A stretch of DNA of 64,000 bases from Rhodospirillales bacterium (lineage in GTDB: Bacteria; Pseudomonadota; Gammaproteobacteria; Nevskiales; Nevskiaceae). The position numbers and the translations under genes are program-made. The stretch is taken from contig CAJCJH010000056.1 of NCBI GenBank assembly GCA_903970615.1, positions 1-64,000 of the forward strand. Direction: 5' to 3'. The notes under the pieces were generated by a model that did not search any database, was not told the origin of the DNA, and saw only the letters and a program-made list of their open reading frames with translations. The number at the start of each line of letters is the position of its first letter. Within the stretch, counting starts at the first letter, position 1. This document shows positions 1-9,307 of the stretch, piece by piece.

Positions 1-452
1 GGAATCTGCGGCAACGCCGCGAACGGTTGTCCAGCGTCCCCGCCCAACGGGGCGATGGCGGTGGTGGTTGCCACCGCTGACGCCTGGGTTTCTCCCGGCG
101 TGCTCTGTAGCTGCCCTACAAGCGAACTACCCAATGCTTGCCCAAAGCTATTGGCGGCGATGCTGGCAAACTGGATCTGCCCATGGCCGGAGAGCAGTAC
201 CTGCGCACCCTGCGCGGTGGCACCCGAGATGAGTCCGACGGCGCTGCTGTAAGCGAGGTTGCCGCCTGTGGTGCTGTTAACGAGATTGCCGGCGTCGATT
301 GAATTCGGATCCTGCAGTTCGTCACTCACGCCCGCCTCTACTGCCGCACCCGCTACGCTCGACCACGAGAAGTTGCGCTGATTGCCCAGCGCAATGTTGA
401 TCCCCTGACCGGCTGCGTTCGCCAGTGCTGCATCCGATGTTTTTACAGTCAT
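1..452 (-). CDS. C-terminal-like fragment of a large haemagglutinin / polymorphic-toxin-type protein (partial)
   Basis: An open frame starts at ATG 452-450, five bases after the lhr stop codon, and runs off the left edge, so the stop is not seen. The translation begins MTVKTSDAALANAAGQGINI and continues with NFSWSSVAGAAVEAGVSDEL and GNQR, TGGNLAYSSA and FASIAANSFGQALGSSL stretches. This small-residue-rich composition resembles the pre-toxin region near the C-terminus of very large secreted haemagglutinin-like proteins. No signal peptide or TPS domain is present at this start. It may be the 5' end of a displaced 3' fragment of such a gene, or a pseudogene. The frame stays open upstream inside lhr, so the start is unproven. 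Family assignment is from composition only. Confidence 0.45.
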   Translation of the reverse strand, partial: MTVKTSDAALANAAGQGINIALGNQRNFSWSSVAGAAVEAGVSDELQDPNSIDAGNLVNSTTGGNLAYSSAVGLISGATAQGAQVLLSGHGQIQFASIAANSFGQALGSSLVGQLQSTPGETQASAVATTTAIAPLGGDAGQPFAALPQI

Positions 453-457
453 TCGCG

Positions 458-3400
458 CTATTGCGGCCGCGTAACAGCAGCCACATAAGCCCCCGGCCGC
501 TGTTTGCGGATCAGCAGATTCTTGATTTCCCACTCGGCTTTCGCATCGAGCGTTTTCAGGTATTGCACTTCACCGCCGGCGTGCAGCGCAACCGGCACGC
601 CGTTCTCGAATAGCACGCGATTGCCCGGCAGCCGTGGCAGCTTTTCGCCGGGCGTGAGCACGCCGACCAGATTCAGCGGATCGGCGGCGGAGATCGAAAC
701 GCGCTCGCAAAGTTCGCTGGCGGTGTTGCTCGACGACGCCAGTTTGCGCAATGCCGCGGCTGCGTCTGGCAAGGCGAACTGCTCGCCGGCAAAGCCGCTG
801 ACGAAACGTCCACCGCGGATTTCACCGCGCGCTTCGAGCCTGCGATAAACGTAAAAAAGATCGCGCCACGGCGGCAGACCCTCCTCGCGTTCGAGCAGCT
901 TGCGGAACACTACGCCGTAGCGCCGCAGCAGTACGCGCGCGATGTGTTCCACCCGCGGCGCGGCCAGCGATGCCGGCGTTTCGACGGTCGTTCTCGGTCT
1001 GCGCACCAGCGACCAGCGACCAGCTTCGTCCAGGCCGGCGACCGGACGATGCGAACGCTGGCGTAAGCGGCGCCGACGCTCAGCTGGCATCACCAGTGCG
1101 CGCAGGCCCGCGAAGGAATCGCAGGTCACCATTCCCAGACTCACCAGCTCGCCGAGCGCAAGTTCGAGTTCCGTTGCCAGCAAGCCAGCGTCGTGCAGCA
1201 GATCGGCGAAGAACGACGCGCCCTGCGTTTTCAAAATTTCGAGCACACGCGCCGCGCGCGGCGACATCGATGCTTCGATTCCAACGCTGCCGGCGTTCTG
1301 CCAATGTATCAGCGCCTCGCGCTCGCACAGCAGCACCGGCGTACTGCGGATCGGCCCGGCCTTGCGCTTGCTCTCATCCGGATTTTCGTTCGCGGGCCGG
1401 CACCAGACCACGCGCCCGGCGCCGCAAAGTTTGTCGAGCAGGTACGGCTGATAGTCCTTGATGCGCGCCGTCAGCAACTCGGATTCCCAAGCCGATGCCG
1501 ACGCCGGGCAGCCTTCGAGCTGGCGCAGCACCGACAGCACCGCAGCCTCGCCTTGACGGCGTTCATCCCCACCATTTTCGCTCTGCGCCAGGCCGTGCCA
1601 GCGGAACAGGAAGCGCAGGAACTGCGTCGGCGCGACTGGCTGGATTTCGGCACGCAGACGCTCGCGCGAATAGCGATGGATGCGCGCCAGCAAGCGGCGG
1701 TCGCACCACTCCGCCGCGTTCGGGGCGCTAAATGCGCCGCGCATCGCCGCGCCCTCGGCTTCGAGTTGCAGCAGCGCGGCTTGCACATCGTTCGCCCCGA
1801 TTGCGAGCGGTGCGGCGAGAGCAATTTCCGTCACCGGACCGAGCAATTCGAGCCGACTGCGCAGCAGTTCGCGCAAGGCGACATCGGCCGAAGGCGCGTC
1901 GTTCGAGATCGCCGCAATTGCCGGCGCTAACACTGCCTGCGGCAACACTGCGAGCCATTCATGCAAGCGCTCGGCCGCGATCCAGATCGGCGCGATCGAT
2001 GCGCCTTCTGCGGCTTGCAGGCACGCAATTCGCCGCTGCCTTTGCAGAACATCGAGCCATTGATCGAAACCCGCGACCTCGGCCGCAGTGAGGAACCCGA
2101 AGACTACGAGCGCATCGTGCAACTCCTCGCTGCTGGTGATTTCCGGCCGTGCTTCGGCGCGCACCTGTGCGATGGCCAGCGGATCGAGCCGGCCCAAATC
2201 GGCGGCGGTGTCGATCGCCATCAAGGCTTGTGTGGAAACCGCGCGCGTGCGGCGGCCTTCGGCATCGCCATCGTCGAGGAAGGCATACGGCTTGGCGCTG
2301 AGAATCGCATGCGACATCGGCGAAGGCGCGGCCAGCTCGCAAGTCACAATGCGGATTTCGTTCTGCTCGACGCGCCGTAGCAGACGCTCGAAACCGGCGA
2401 TATCCATCGTGTCGTTGAGGCAATCGTCGATCGTCTGGCGCACTAGCGGGTGATCCGGAATCTGGCGTTCGCCGACCAGATTTTCACCGCAGGCAACCTG
2501 ATCCGGAAATACCACCGTCAGCAGATCGTCCGAGTCGGAACGCTGGAATTGCGGCGGCACTTTTTTGCCGTTGAGCGTGCGCTTGATGGCGAGCGCTGCG
2601 GTCGCATTCCAGCGCCAGCGCGTGGCGAACATCGGCACATCGAGCAGCGCCTGAATCAGCAGCTCGCGCGCGGTCACCGATTTCAGAAAGCCCTTGATTT
2701 CGTCGAGCGGGAAACTGTGCGTCGGGCCGAGCGAAAGCACGATACTGTCGTCGAGCGCGCTCGCCTGTAATTCAAAATTGAACTGGCGGCAAAAGCGCTT
2801 GCGCAGCGCCAGACCCCAGGCCTTGTTGATACGCGAACCATACGTCGAATGGATTACCAGATGGGTGTCGCCGACTTCATCGAAGAAGCGCTCGAAGATC
2901 AGCGTGGTCGCGCTCGGCAGCGCGCCGAGTGCGGCCTGCGATGCGGCCAGGTACAAGGCAAGCTGCTGCGCAGCCGGCGCGGGCAAGTGCAGATCATCAA
3001 GGAGCCATTGTTCGCAATCGGCAAGTGCTACGGCACCAGACTGCAGAATCGCCTCGGCCTGCTGGCTGATTCGTGAAACGGCCGCGCTGAGTTCATCGCT
3101 GCGACCGAGCGCGTCGCCGAACCAGAACGGCACCGTCGGCGGCTGGCCGTGCGCATCCTCCACCAGCACTTTGCCGGTTTCGACCTTGGCGATGCGATAC
3201 GAGGCATTGCCGAGCTGGAAGATGTCGCCGGGAATGCTCTCGAATGCAAAGTCTTCGCCGACAGAGCCGATGCGATGCGCTTCCGGTAGCAGCACCACGT
3301 CGTAATCAAATTGATCCGGAATTACGCCGGCATTGGTGACGGCGGTGAGCTTGGCAGCGCGGCGTGCGCGGATCACGCGATTCACCGCGTCGTAATGCAG

Positions 3401-4849
3401 ATAAGCACCGCGACGGCCGCGGCGCGTGGAGTAACCATCGGCGAGCATTTGCACCACCTGCTCGAAATCCTTCAACGCCAGCGCGCGATACGATTCGGCG
3501 CGGCGATAGCGCGCAAACAATTCGTCGAGTGGCCATTCGCGGCACGCGGTTTCCGCAACGATCTGCTGTGCCAGCACATCGAGCGGCGCGGCCGGCACGC
3601 GGATGCGATCGAGTTCGCCGCGCTGCACGGCGTCGAGCAAGGCCGCGCCTTCGAGCAGATCGTCGAGCGACAGCGGAAACAGCCGGCCTTTCGGAATCGC
3701 GCCGATGGCGTGGCCGGCGCGGCCGACGCGCTGCAAAAACGCATTGATCGCGCGCGGCGAACCAAGCTGGCAGACCAGATCGATGTCGCCGATGTCGATG
3801 CCGAGTTCCAGCGAACTGGTCGCCACCAAGGCCTTCAACGCGCCAGCCTTGAGCCGCTGTTCGGCCTTGAGTCGATGCTCCTTGGCGAGACTGCCGTGAT
3901 GCGCGGTGATGTGTTCCTCGCCGATGCGCTCGGCCAGATGCCGCGCGGCGCGTTCGGCCAGGCGGCGCTGGTTGACGAAGATCAGCGTGGTGCGATGCTG
4001 GCGGATCAGTTCGGCGAGGCGATCATAAAGCTCGCCCCAGACTTCGTTCGCCATCACTGCGGTCAGCGGCGAGCGCGGCATTTCGATGGCGATATCGCGC
4101 TGACGCACATGGCCGGCGTCGATGATGTGAACCGGCGCTTCGCGGTCGCCGATCAGGAACCGCGCCATCGCTTCGAGCGGTTTCACCGTCGCCGAAAGAC
4201 CGATGCGCACTGGCGCCTTCGACGACGATTCCGCGCACAGCGCATCGAGCCGTTCGAGGCTCAGCAGCAGATGCGCGCCGCGCTTGCTGCCGGCGACGGC
4301 ATGCAGTTCGTCGACGATCACGCTTTTCACCGCGCTCAAGCTGCGGCGGCCCGAATCCGAAGTCAGCAGGATGAACAGAGATTCCGGCGTGGTGACCAAT
4401 ATATGCGGCGGTTCACGGCGCATGCGCTGACGATCCACCATCGGCGTATCGCCCGTGCGCACCGCGTCGCGGATACCGGCATCGGCGAGCCCCATCGCGG
4501 CGAGATGCTCACGAATGCCGGCCAGCGGCTCCTGCAAATTTTTCTGGATGTCGTTCGACAGCGCCTTCAGCGGCGACACGTACAGCACGTAAACCTGATC
4601 GCGCAAACCCTGTTCGAGACTCTCGATCACCAGATCGTTGATCGCCGAAAGAAACGCCGCGAGCGTTTTGCCGGAACCGGTCGGTGCGGCGATCAGCGCG
4701 TGCTGATGCTGCGTGGTCACCGCCCACGCCCGGCGCTGCACTTCGGTCGGCGCACCGAAGCGGCCGTGCAGCCAGCCGCTCACCGCCGGATGAAAACCAT
4801 CGCCGGTTTCCGCGGGTGCGGCGAGACCGAAATCGAGAGACTTTTGCAT
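458..4849 (-). CDS. lhr: Large helicase Lhr (DEAD/DEAH-box, DNA repair-type)
   Basis: A 1463-aa superfamily 2 helicase of the long bacterial Lhr type, which translocates 3'-5' on single-stranded DNA and unwinds DNA:RNA and DNA duplexes. Visible motifs are Walker A APTGSGKT (about residues 55-62), motif II in VIVDELHAVAG, motif III GLSATV, and motif VI QRVGRAGHA. They are followed by the winged-helix and long C-terminal region typical of full-length Lhr (about 1500 aa). The start is placed at ATG 4849 (MQKSLDF). An upstream in-frame start at 4915 would overlap the preceding response-regulator gene. It lies 37 bases downstream of that gene and may be co-transcribed with the kinase-KaiC-regulator operon. 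Identity is firm; the cellular role is inferred from the family. Confidence 0.95.
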   Translation of the reverse strand: MQKSLDFGLAAPAETGDGFHPAVSGWLHGRFGAPTEVQRRAWAVTTQHQHALIAAPTGSGKTLAAFLSAINDLVIESLEQGLRDQVYVLYVSPLKALSNDIQKNLQEPLAGIREHLAAMGLADAGIRDAVRTGDTPMVDRQRMRREPPHILVTTPESLFILLTSDSGRRSLSAVKSVIVDELHAVAGSKRGAHLLLSLERLDALCAESSSKAPVRIGLSATVKPLEAMARFLIGDREAPVHIIDAGHVRQRDIAIEMPRSPLTAVMANEVWGELYDRLAELIRQHRTTLIFVNQRRLAERAARHLAERIGEEHITAHHGSLAKEHRLKAEQRLKAGALKALVATSSLELGIDIGDIDLVCQLGSPRAINAFLQRVGRAGHAIGAIPKGRLFPLSLDDLLEGAALLDAVQRGELDRIRVPAAPLDVLAQQIVAETACREWPLDELFARYRRAESYRALALKDFEQVVQMLADGYSTRRGRRGAYLHYDAVNRVIRARRAAKLTAVTNAGVIPDQFDYDVVLLPEAHRIGSVGEDFAFESIPGDIFQLGNASYRIAKVETGKVLVEDAHGQPPTVPFWFGDALGRSDELSAAVSRISQQAEAILQSGAVALADCEQWLLDDLHLPAPAAQQLALYLAASQAALGALPSATTLIFERFFDEVGDTHLVIHSTYGSRINKAWGLALRKRFCRQFNFELQASALDDSIVLSLGPTHSFPLDEIKGFLKSVTARELLIQALLDVPMFATRWRWNATAALAIKRTLNGKKVPPQFQRSDSDDLLTVVFPDQVACGENLVGERQIPDHPLVRQTIDDCLNDTMDIAGFERLLRRVEQNEIRIVTCELAAPSPMSHAILSAKPYAFLDDGDAEGRRTRAVSTQALMAIDTAADLGRLDPLAIAQVRAEARPEITSSEELHDALVVFGFLTAAEVAGFDQWLDVLQRQRRIACLQAAEGASIAPIWIAAERLHEWLAVLPQAVLAPAIAAISNDAPSADVALRELLRSRLELLGPVTEIALAAPLAIGANDVQAALLQLEAEGAAMRGAFSAPNAAEWCDRRLLARIHRYSRERLRAEIQPVAPTQFLRFLFRWHGLAQSENGGDERRQGEAAVLSVLRQLEGCPASASAWESELLTARIKDYQPYLLDKLCGAGRVVWCRPANENPDESKRKAGPIRSTPVLLCEREALIHWQNAGSVGIEASMSPRAARVLEILKTQGASFFADLLHDAGLLATELELALGELVSLGMVTCDSFAGLRALVMPAERRRRLRQRSHRPVAGLDEAGRWSLVRRPRTTVETPASLAAPRVEHIARVLLRRYGVVFRKLLEREEGLPPWRDLFYVYRRLEARGEIRGGRFVSGFAGEQFALPDAAAALRKLASSSNTASELCERVSISAADPLNLVGVLTPGEKLPRLPGNRVLFENGVPVALHAGGEVQYLKTLDAKAEWEIKNLLIRKQRPGAYVAAVTRPQ

Positions 4850-4886
4850 GGCCTTATTGTGGCACTGCGCGGCGCGTGGTTGGCGC

Positions 4887-5246
4887 TTATTCGGCGAGCA
4901 GCTCGCGGACGGCACCGAGCACTTTATCGATCGTATACGGCTTGCGCAGGAAGGCGTCGTAAGCCTCGAAATGCTGGCGCAGGGAATGTTCGCCGAGCGC
5001 GCTGTTCATGATGATCTTGATATCGCAACCGCCCGCGGTCGCGCGCAGTTTCCTCGCCATCTCGGCACCGCTCATCACCGGCATCATGAAATCCAGGATT
5101 ACCAAGTCCGGCTTGTTTTCGAGCGCGCGCTGCAAGCCCTGCTGACCGTTCGAGGCGCGCGTCACGCGATAGCCTTCGTCTTCAAGAATCAACGCCAAGG
5201 CTTCCGCCGTGGTGAGCTCGTCGTCGACGATGAGAATCGATTTCAC
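4887..5246 (-). CDS. Single-domain response regulator (CheY-like)
   Basis: A 119-aa stand-alone receiver domain. The acidic pocket is D8/D9 (ILIVDDE), the phospho-acceptor is D52 (VILDFMMPVMSG), the switch Ser/Thr position is in MNSAL (S82), and the conserved lysine is K102 in LRKPYT. There is no output domain, so it must act by protein contact. It follows the KaiC-like gene by ten bases and the histidine kinase just upstream, so the three genes form a kinase-ATPase-regulator operon. The natural inference is that the kinase phosphorylates this protein, or that the KaiC-like ATPase modulates the exchange. Neither is shown by sequence alone. Confidence 0.9.
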   Translation of the reverse strand: MKSILIVDDELTTAEALALILEDEGYRVTRASNGQQGLQRALENKPDLVILDFMMPVMSGAEMARKLRATAGGCDIKIIMNSALGEHSLRQHFEAYDAFLRKPYTIDKVLGAVRELLAE

Positions 5247-5256
5247 AGTGCTGCGC

Positions 5257-6747
5257 TCAGTCCTGCACGCGCGGTTCGGCGGCCGGCGCCTGCGTGCGCG
5301 CGGTCGCGGCGGCGCTGGGAATCACATCGCCGCCGGCGGTGTAGCGGCTGTTCACGATCACGCCGCCAGCGCCGATCGAAAAGGCATGCACGCCGGGATC
5401 GAAATGGCTGTTGCGCAGCTTGATGACCGAGATCAGCCGCTTCAGATCGCCGTGATCTTCGACGAAGCGCAGGAAGATCAGGTTGTCGACCAGCCCGGAA
5501 ACGCCATAGGGCATCGGCACCGTGCTGCTGATGGCGTCGCGCGTTTCCAGTGTCATCAGCGCGGTGACTTCGCGGCGCCGCAGTTCGTTGGTGAGGCAGG
5601 CGAAAAAGCGGCCGAGACGTTCCGAATACGCCGCCGCTTCAAAGAATCCGGCGAGGCCATCGATCACCAGCCGCTTGATGCCTTTGGCGTCGATGGTTTC
5701 GAGCAGGCGGTGCGCGAGTTCGTCCAGCAGATGTTCGCTTTGCGAATGCCAGACGATGTGCAGGACTCCCTGCTTTTCGAGCGCTGCGAAGTCGAGCCCG
5801 AAGGCTTGCGCGCTGGCGCGCACTCGATCCGGCGATTCAAAGAAACCGAAATACAGGCCAGGCTCCGCTGCGGAGCTTTTCGACAGGAAATGCAGGCCGA
5901 TCGAGGTTTTGCCGGTGCCGGTGGAACCGACCACAACCGTCGCGCTGTTCGCCGGCAATCCGGCATCGCCCAGCAACTGATCGAAGCTGGCGATTCCACT
6001 CGAAAGACTGTCGGCTTTCGGCGCAGCTTGCGGCGGCTGGTTGAACAGCGCTTCGATGCGCGGAAACAGATTCAGGCCATCGTCCGTGATCTGGAACGAA
6101 TGCTTGCCACGCAAGGTTTTGCCGCCGCGGAACTTGAGCACTTGCAGCGAGCGCTCGGCGCGCACATCGTAAAGCCGGTCGTCGATTTCGAGCAGTCCAT
6201 CGACCATCGTGTGCTCGGCGCTGACGCGATTCGGCGAGCCGCTGGTCAGCAGCAGCACCGTGCAGTCGTTGAAGATGGCGTTGGTCTGGATTTCGTGGAT
6301 GAATTTTTTCAGCTCGCTGTTGCTCTCGGCGGTTTCCGAGGCCGCAACCAAGCCGTCGAGAATCAATACGCTGGCCTTGCGCTGCTGCATTTCGCGGCGC
6401 AGAACGCCCATCAAACCTTTCAGCCCGGAGGCTTCGAGATCGGCGAACGCGCTGATGTACGACAGCCGCTCCGGAATTGCGGATTCATCAAAAAATGACA
6501 TCGGCCGCAGATGCTGCAGCATGCGCGCGTGCGATTCGGCCAGCAGCGTGACGTAAACCGCGCGGCCGCCGCCGGCGACGGTTCCAAAACACAGCTGGTT
6601 GGCGAGTATCGTTTTGCCGCAGCCCGGCAAGCCATGCACGATATAAACGCCGGATCGGAAAAAACCGCCGCCCAGAATCAGATCCAGCCCGGGAATGTGG
6701 CTCGGCAGACGTTGCAGCGTTGGCGCAGGCGTTTCAGGTGGTGTCAT
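5257..6747 (-). CDS. KaiC-like tandem RecA-type ATPase
   Basis: A 496-aa protein with two KaiC-type RecA domains. The first carries Walker A GLPGCGKT (about residues 37-44) and the Walker B strand SVLILDGLVAA. The second carries Walker A GSTGTGKT and KRLVIDGLAGF. In KaiC the CI and CII domains each have a pair of catalytic glutamates. Here CI shows LLAESHARM and CII FFESPDRV, so one of each pair is replaced. I do not see the canonical CII phosphorylation Ser-Thr. The start is ATG 6747 (MTPPETPAP); the longer frame would overlap the kinase gene. No kaiA or kaiB is nearby. It belongs to the broad KaiC/RadA-like group often found with histidine kinases. A signalling role is likely, a clock role unproven. 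Confidence 0.88.
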   Translation of the reverse strand: MTPPETPAPTLQRLPSHIPGLDLILGGGFFRSGVYIVHGLPGCGKTILANQLCFGTVAGGGRAVYVTLLAESHARMLQHLRPMSFFDESAIPERLSYISAFADLEASGLKGLMGVLRREMQQRKASVLILDGLVAASETAESNSELKKFIHEIQTNAIFNDCTVLLLTSGSPNRVSAEHTMVDGLLEIDDRLYDVRAERSLQVLKFRGGKTLRGKHSFQITDDGLNLFPRIEALFNQPPQAAPKADSLSSGIASFDQLLGDAGLPANSATVVVGSTGTGKTSIGLHFLSKSSAAEPGLYFGFFESPDRVRASAQAFGLDFAALEKQGVLHIVWHSQSEHLLDELAHRLLETIDAKGIKRLVIDGLAGFFEAAAYSERLGRFFACLTNELRRREVTALMTLETRDAISSTVPMPYGVSGLVDNLIFLRFVEDHGDLKRLISVIKLRNSHFDPGVHAFSIGAGGVIVNSRYTAGGDVIPSAAATARTQAPAAEPRVQD

Positions 6748-6761
6748 GTGACTGGATCTTT

Positions 6762-7502
6762 TTAGCCTGGATTGGCATCGGAGTGGCGGACCGGAATCTG
6801 CAAAACAAAACGGCTGCCTTGAGTGAGGCGGCTTTCGAGCGAGATCGTTCCATCCAGCGCATGAATTAATCGCTGCGCGATCCACAGCCCGAGGCCGGAG
6901 CCGCCGCGCAGCGAAGGTTTGGAGCCGCGATCGAATTTGCGGAACACGCGCTGCTGATCTTCATCCGAAATCCCGCGGCCGTTGTCGGCAATCACGATCT
7001 GCGCAAACTCACCGCCATTGCGCAGCGACAAAACCACTTCCCGGCATTGCGCATGTTTGAAGGCATTGGTCAGCAAATTGCCGACGACATGCTCCAGCGC
7101 GCGCGGATCGGTTTGCACGCGGCAACTCTCGGCCACATCGAAACGCAGGGCGACGCCGTGGTAGTCCGCTTCGGCGCGCGCGTTATCGAAAAACTTCGCC
7201 AGCAGCGGCTGCAGATCGAGCGAACTCAGCGTGACCGGATATTCGCGCTGCTGTTGCTGGGCGACATCCAGCAGCAAGCTTGCACGATCGATATAGCGCG
7301 TCAGCGTCGCCTGGGTTTTGGCGATCCGCTCGATGATGGCCGCATGGCCCACGGCATCCGCCAGCGCGCGTGCGGAAGCCAGCTGCAAGGACAGCGCATG
7401 CATCGGGTTGCGCAATTCATGGCCGACGAATGCGATGAAATCGTCGCGCTCCTCGATCTCCTTGCGCAGCCTTTCCAGTTCGGATGACTCATCCGTCAGC
7501 AT
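6762..7502 (-). CDS. Soluble sensor histidine kinase (HisKA-HATPase only)
   Basis: A 246-aa kinase with an H-box at FVGHELRNPMHAL (H28) and an ATP-binding domain showing the N-box HVVGNLLTNAFKHAQ, G1 DNGRGISDEDQQ, F-box RKFDRG and G2 GGSGLGLWIAQ. There are no transmembrane segments and no PAS or other input domain. A short coiled coil (LERLRKEIEERDDF) precedes the H-box, so the signal must come from a partner protein. The KaiC-like ATPase encoded 14 bases downstream is the obvious candidate. The start is taken at ATG 7502 (MLTDESSE); an in-frame start at 7529 is possible. Confidence 0.9.
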   Translation of the reverse strand: MLTDESSELERLRKEIEERDDFIAFVGHELRNPMHALSLQLASARALADAVGHAAIIERIAKTQATLTRYIDRASLLLDVAQQQQREYPVTLSSLDLQPLLAKFFDNARAEADYHGVALRFDVAESCRVQTDPRALEHVVGNLLTNAFKHAQCREVVLSLRNGGEFAQIVIADNGRGISDEDQQRVFRKFDRGSKPSLRGGSGLGLWIAQRLIHALDGTISLESRLTQGSRFVLQIPVRHSDANPG

Positions 7503-7690
7503 CGTTGGCTCATTCCTGCATCCGGCCATAGTCCGGCCATTGCCTGAAACTCATCAAAAATTTTCACGCCGCAACGGCCCGGCATGCTCCCCGGACTCAA
7601 GCTTCGAGACCCGCAGCCGACAAAGCGTATTGCCCGCCGACCGGCTCCGCCAGCGGCACGATCGCCGTTGGCTTGGCATTCAAAAATCAG
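7503..7690. other. Intergenic between kinase operon and SRP RNA gene
   Basis: No convincing gene is seen here. The stretch contains the 3' trailer of the SRP RNA on the minus strand (a T-rich run just past its 3' end) and presumably the promoter of the kinase-KaiC-regulator-lhr operon. A short minus-strand reading frame crosses the region, but it has no family signature and runs into the RNA gene. Confidence 0.4.
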
Positions 7691-7799
7691 GAGGCCCACG
7701 CCAGCGACACCCCGGCACCCATCTGCACCATTACCGTTGCTCCCTTCCGGGCCTGGCGGGGTTCACGGCTTGACGTCGCGGGGGCACCGGCGTGGACCA
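7691..7799 (-). ncRNA. ffs: Signal recognition particle 4.5S RNA
   Basis: On the minus strand the RNA contains the diagnostic apical segment CCAGGCCCGGAAGGGAGCA followed by GCAGATGGGTGCCGGGGTG, the Ffh-binding asymmetric and symmetric loops of the short bacterial SRP RNA. The ends pair: 5' GGTCCACGCC against 3' GGCGTGGGCC, giving a hairpin of about 107 nt as in other gammaproteobacteria. A T-run follows the 3' end. It works with Ffh and FtsY in co-translational targeting of membrane proteins. Exact ends are estimated from the terminal helix. Confidence 0.93.
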
Positions 7800-7805
7800 G
7801 CCGTG

Positions 7806-7834
7806 ATTGTCCTCCCATCACTGCGCTGGCTCAA
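7806..7834 (-). promoter_or_regulatory. Sigma-70 promoter of ffs
   Basis: Read on the minus strand: -35 TTGAGC (7834-7829), a 17-base spacer, -10 GACAAT (7811-7806), then seven bases to the G that opens the terminal helix of the SRP RNA (7798). Spacing and position fit a strong housekeeping promoter. Confidence 0.7.
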
Positions 7835-7889
7835 GCATAATTTCCGCCCCACGCGATTTGCTTGCGCATACTCCCGCCTGATTTTTTCG

Positions 7890-9245
7890 ATGACTCCAAA
7901 ACTCAGCTGCTTCAAGGCTTACGACATCCGCGGCCGCGTGCCCAACGAGCTCAATGCCGATGTTGCCTACCGGCTCGGCCTGGCTTATGCCGAACGCTTC
8001 GCGCCGCAGCGCGTGGTGCTCGGGCGCGATGTGCGGCTGTCGAGTGCGGAACTGCTGAACGCGCTAGCGCACGGCCTCGTCGCTGGCGGTGCGGCGGTGA
8101 TCGACATCGGACTGTGCGGCACCGAAGAAGTTTATTTTGCCGCGTTCCAGCCGGGCATCGACGGCGGAATCATGGTCACCGCGAGCCATAATCCGATGGA
8201 CTACAACGGGCTCAAACTAGTGCGCGGCGGTGCGATACCGATCTCCGGCGACACCGGTTTGCGCGAGCTGGAAACGGCCACCGCGGCATCCAATGCGATC
8301 GCACCGAGCGGGCAAGCACCAACCACTTCGTATGACTTCCGGCCGGCTTATATCCGCCATCTGCTCGGTTACATCGATACAACCAAATTGAAGCCGCTGA
8401 AAATCGTCGTCAACGCCGGCAACGGCTCGGCCGGCTTGGTGATCGACGGGCTGGAACCGCATCTGCCGTTCGAGTTCATCAAGATTCATCATCAGCCGGA
8501 TGGCACTTTTCCGCACGGCATTCCGAATCCATTGCTACCCGAAAATCGCGCGGCAACGACGGCGGCGGTGCGCGAACATGGCGCGGATTTCGGCGTCGCT
8601 TGGGACGGCGATTTCGACCGCTGTTTTCTGTTCGACGAACACGGCGGTTTCATCGAAGGCTATTACATCGTCGGACTGCTGGCCGAGGCGATGCTGAAGC
8701 TGGAACCGGGTGCAAAAATCATCCACGATCCGCGCCTGACCTGGAATACGGTGGATATGGTGGGCGCTGCCGGCGGCCGCGCGATCCAGTCGAAAACCGG
8801 CCATGCATTCATCAAGGAACGCATGCGCGCCGAGAACGCGATCTACGGCGGCGAGATGAGCGCGCACCATTATTTCCGCGATTTCGCTTACTGCGACAAT
8901 GGCAATATTCCGTGGCTATTGACGGCAGCCTTGATCAGCGCCTCTGGCCAAAGCCTTTCGCAACTGGTGGGCGAACGGCAGAAAAAATTTCCGGCCAGCG
9001 GTGAAATCAATCGCACCGTGAGCGATATCAAAGCAGTCATCGCGCGCGTCGAAGCGCGCTATGCGACTGCCGATGCGAAGGTCGAAAAAGTCGACGGACT
9101 GTCAGTCGAATTTCCGCAATGGCGCTTCAATCTGCGCGGCTCCAACACCGAACCGGTGTTGCGGCTGAACGTGGAATCGCGAGCCGATATGGCCTTGATG
9201 GAAGCGAAAACCGCGGAAATGCTGGCGCTGATCGGCGAGTCTTGA
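7890..9245 (+). CDS. algC: Phosphomannomutase/phosphoglucomutase (AlgC/ManB type)
   Basis: A 451-aa alpha-D-phosphohexomutase interconverting hexose-6-phosphate and hexose-1-phosphate (mannose and glucose) for LPS and exopolysaccharide precursors. The phospho-serine loop [11 protein letters not shown] places the catalytic serine at S99. The metal loop DGDFDR begins at D239, the sugar-specificity loop is [10 protein letters not shown], and the phosphate-binding loop is [10 protein letters not shown]. Length matches Pseudomonas AlgC (about 460 aa). The start is ATG 7890 ([15 protein letters not shown]). Upstream frame is open but overlaps the SRP RNA and its promoter, so it is not coding. No strong ribosome-binding site is seen. 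Confidence 0.95.
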   Translation: MTPKLSCFKAYDIRGRVPNELNADVAYRLGLAYAERFAPQRVVLGRDVRLSSAELLNALAHGLVAGGAAVIDIGLCGTEEVYFAAFQPGIDGGIMVTASHNPMDYNGLKLVRGGAIPISGDTGLRELETATAASNAIAPSGQAPTTSYDFRPAYIRHLLGYIDTTKLKPLKIVVNAGNGSAGLVIDGLEPHLPFEFIKIHHQPDGTFPHGIPNPLLPENRAATTAAVREHGADFGVAWDGDFDRCFLFDEHGGFIEGYYIVGLLAEAMLKLEPGAKIIHDPRLTWNTVDMVGAAGGRAIQSKTGHAFIKERMRAENAIYGGEMSAHHYFRDFAYCDNGNIPWLLTAALISASGQSLSQLVGERQKKFPASGEINRTVSDIKAVIARVEARYATADAKVEKVDGLSVEFPQWRFNLRGSNTEPVLRLNVESRADMALMEAKTAEMLALIGES

Positions 9246-9307
9246 TGGCTGGCGTCACCTGATTATCGAGCGCCGAAAAATCAAGGAACGCTGATGCGCG
9301 AACTGAT

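Noticed and set aside
3311-5011. 566-aa plus-strand frame opposite lhr
   Set aside because: It mirrors the codon structure of lhr on the other strand, has no family signature, and lhr is unambiguous. Shadow frame.
7496-7699. 67-aa minus-strand frame between the kinase and the SRP RNA
   Set aside because: It overlaps the 3' end of the SRP RNA and has no domain or ribosome-binding site.
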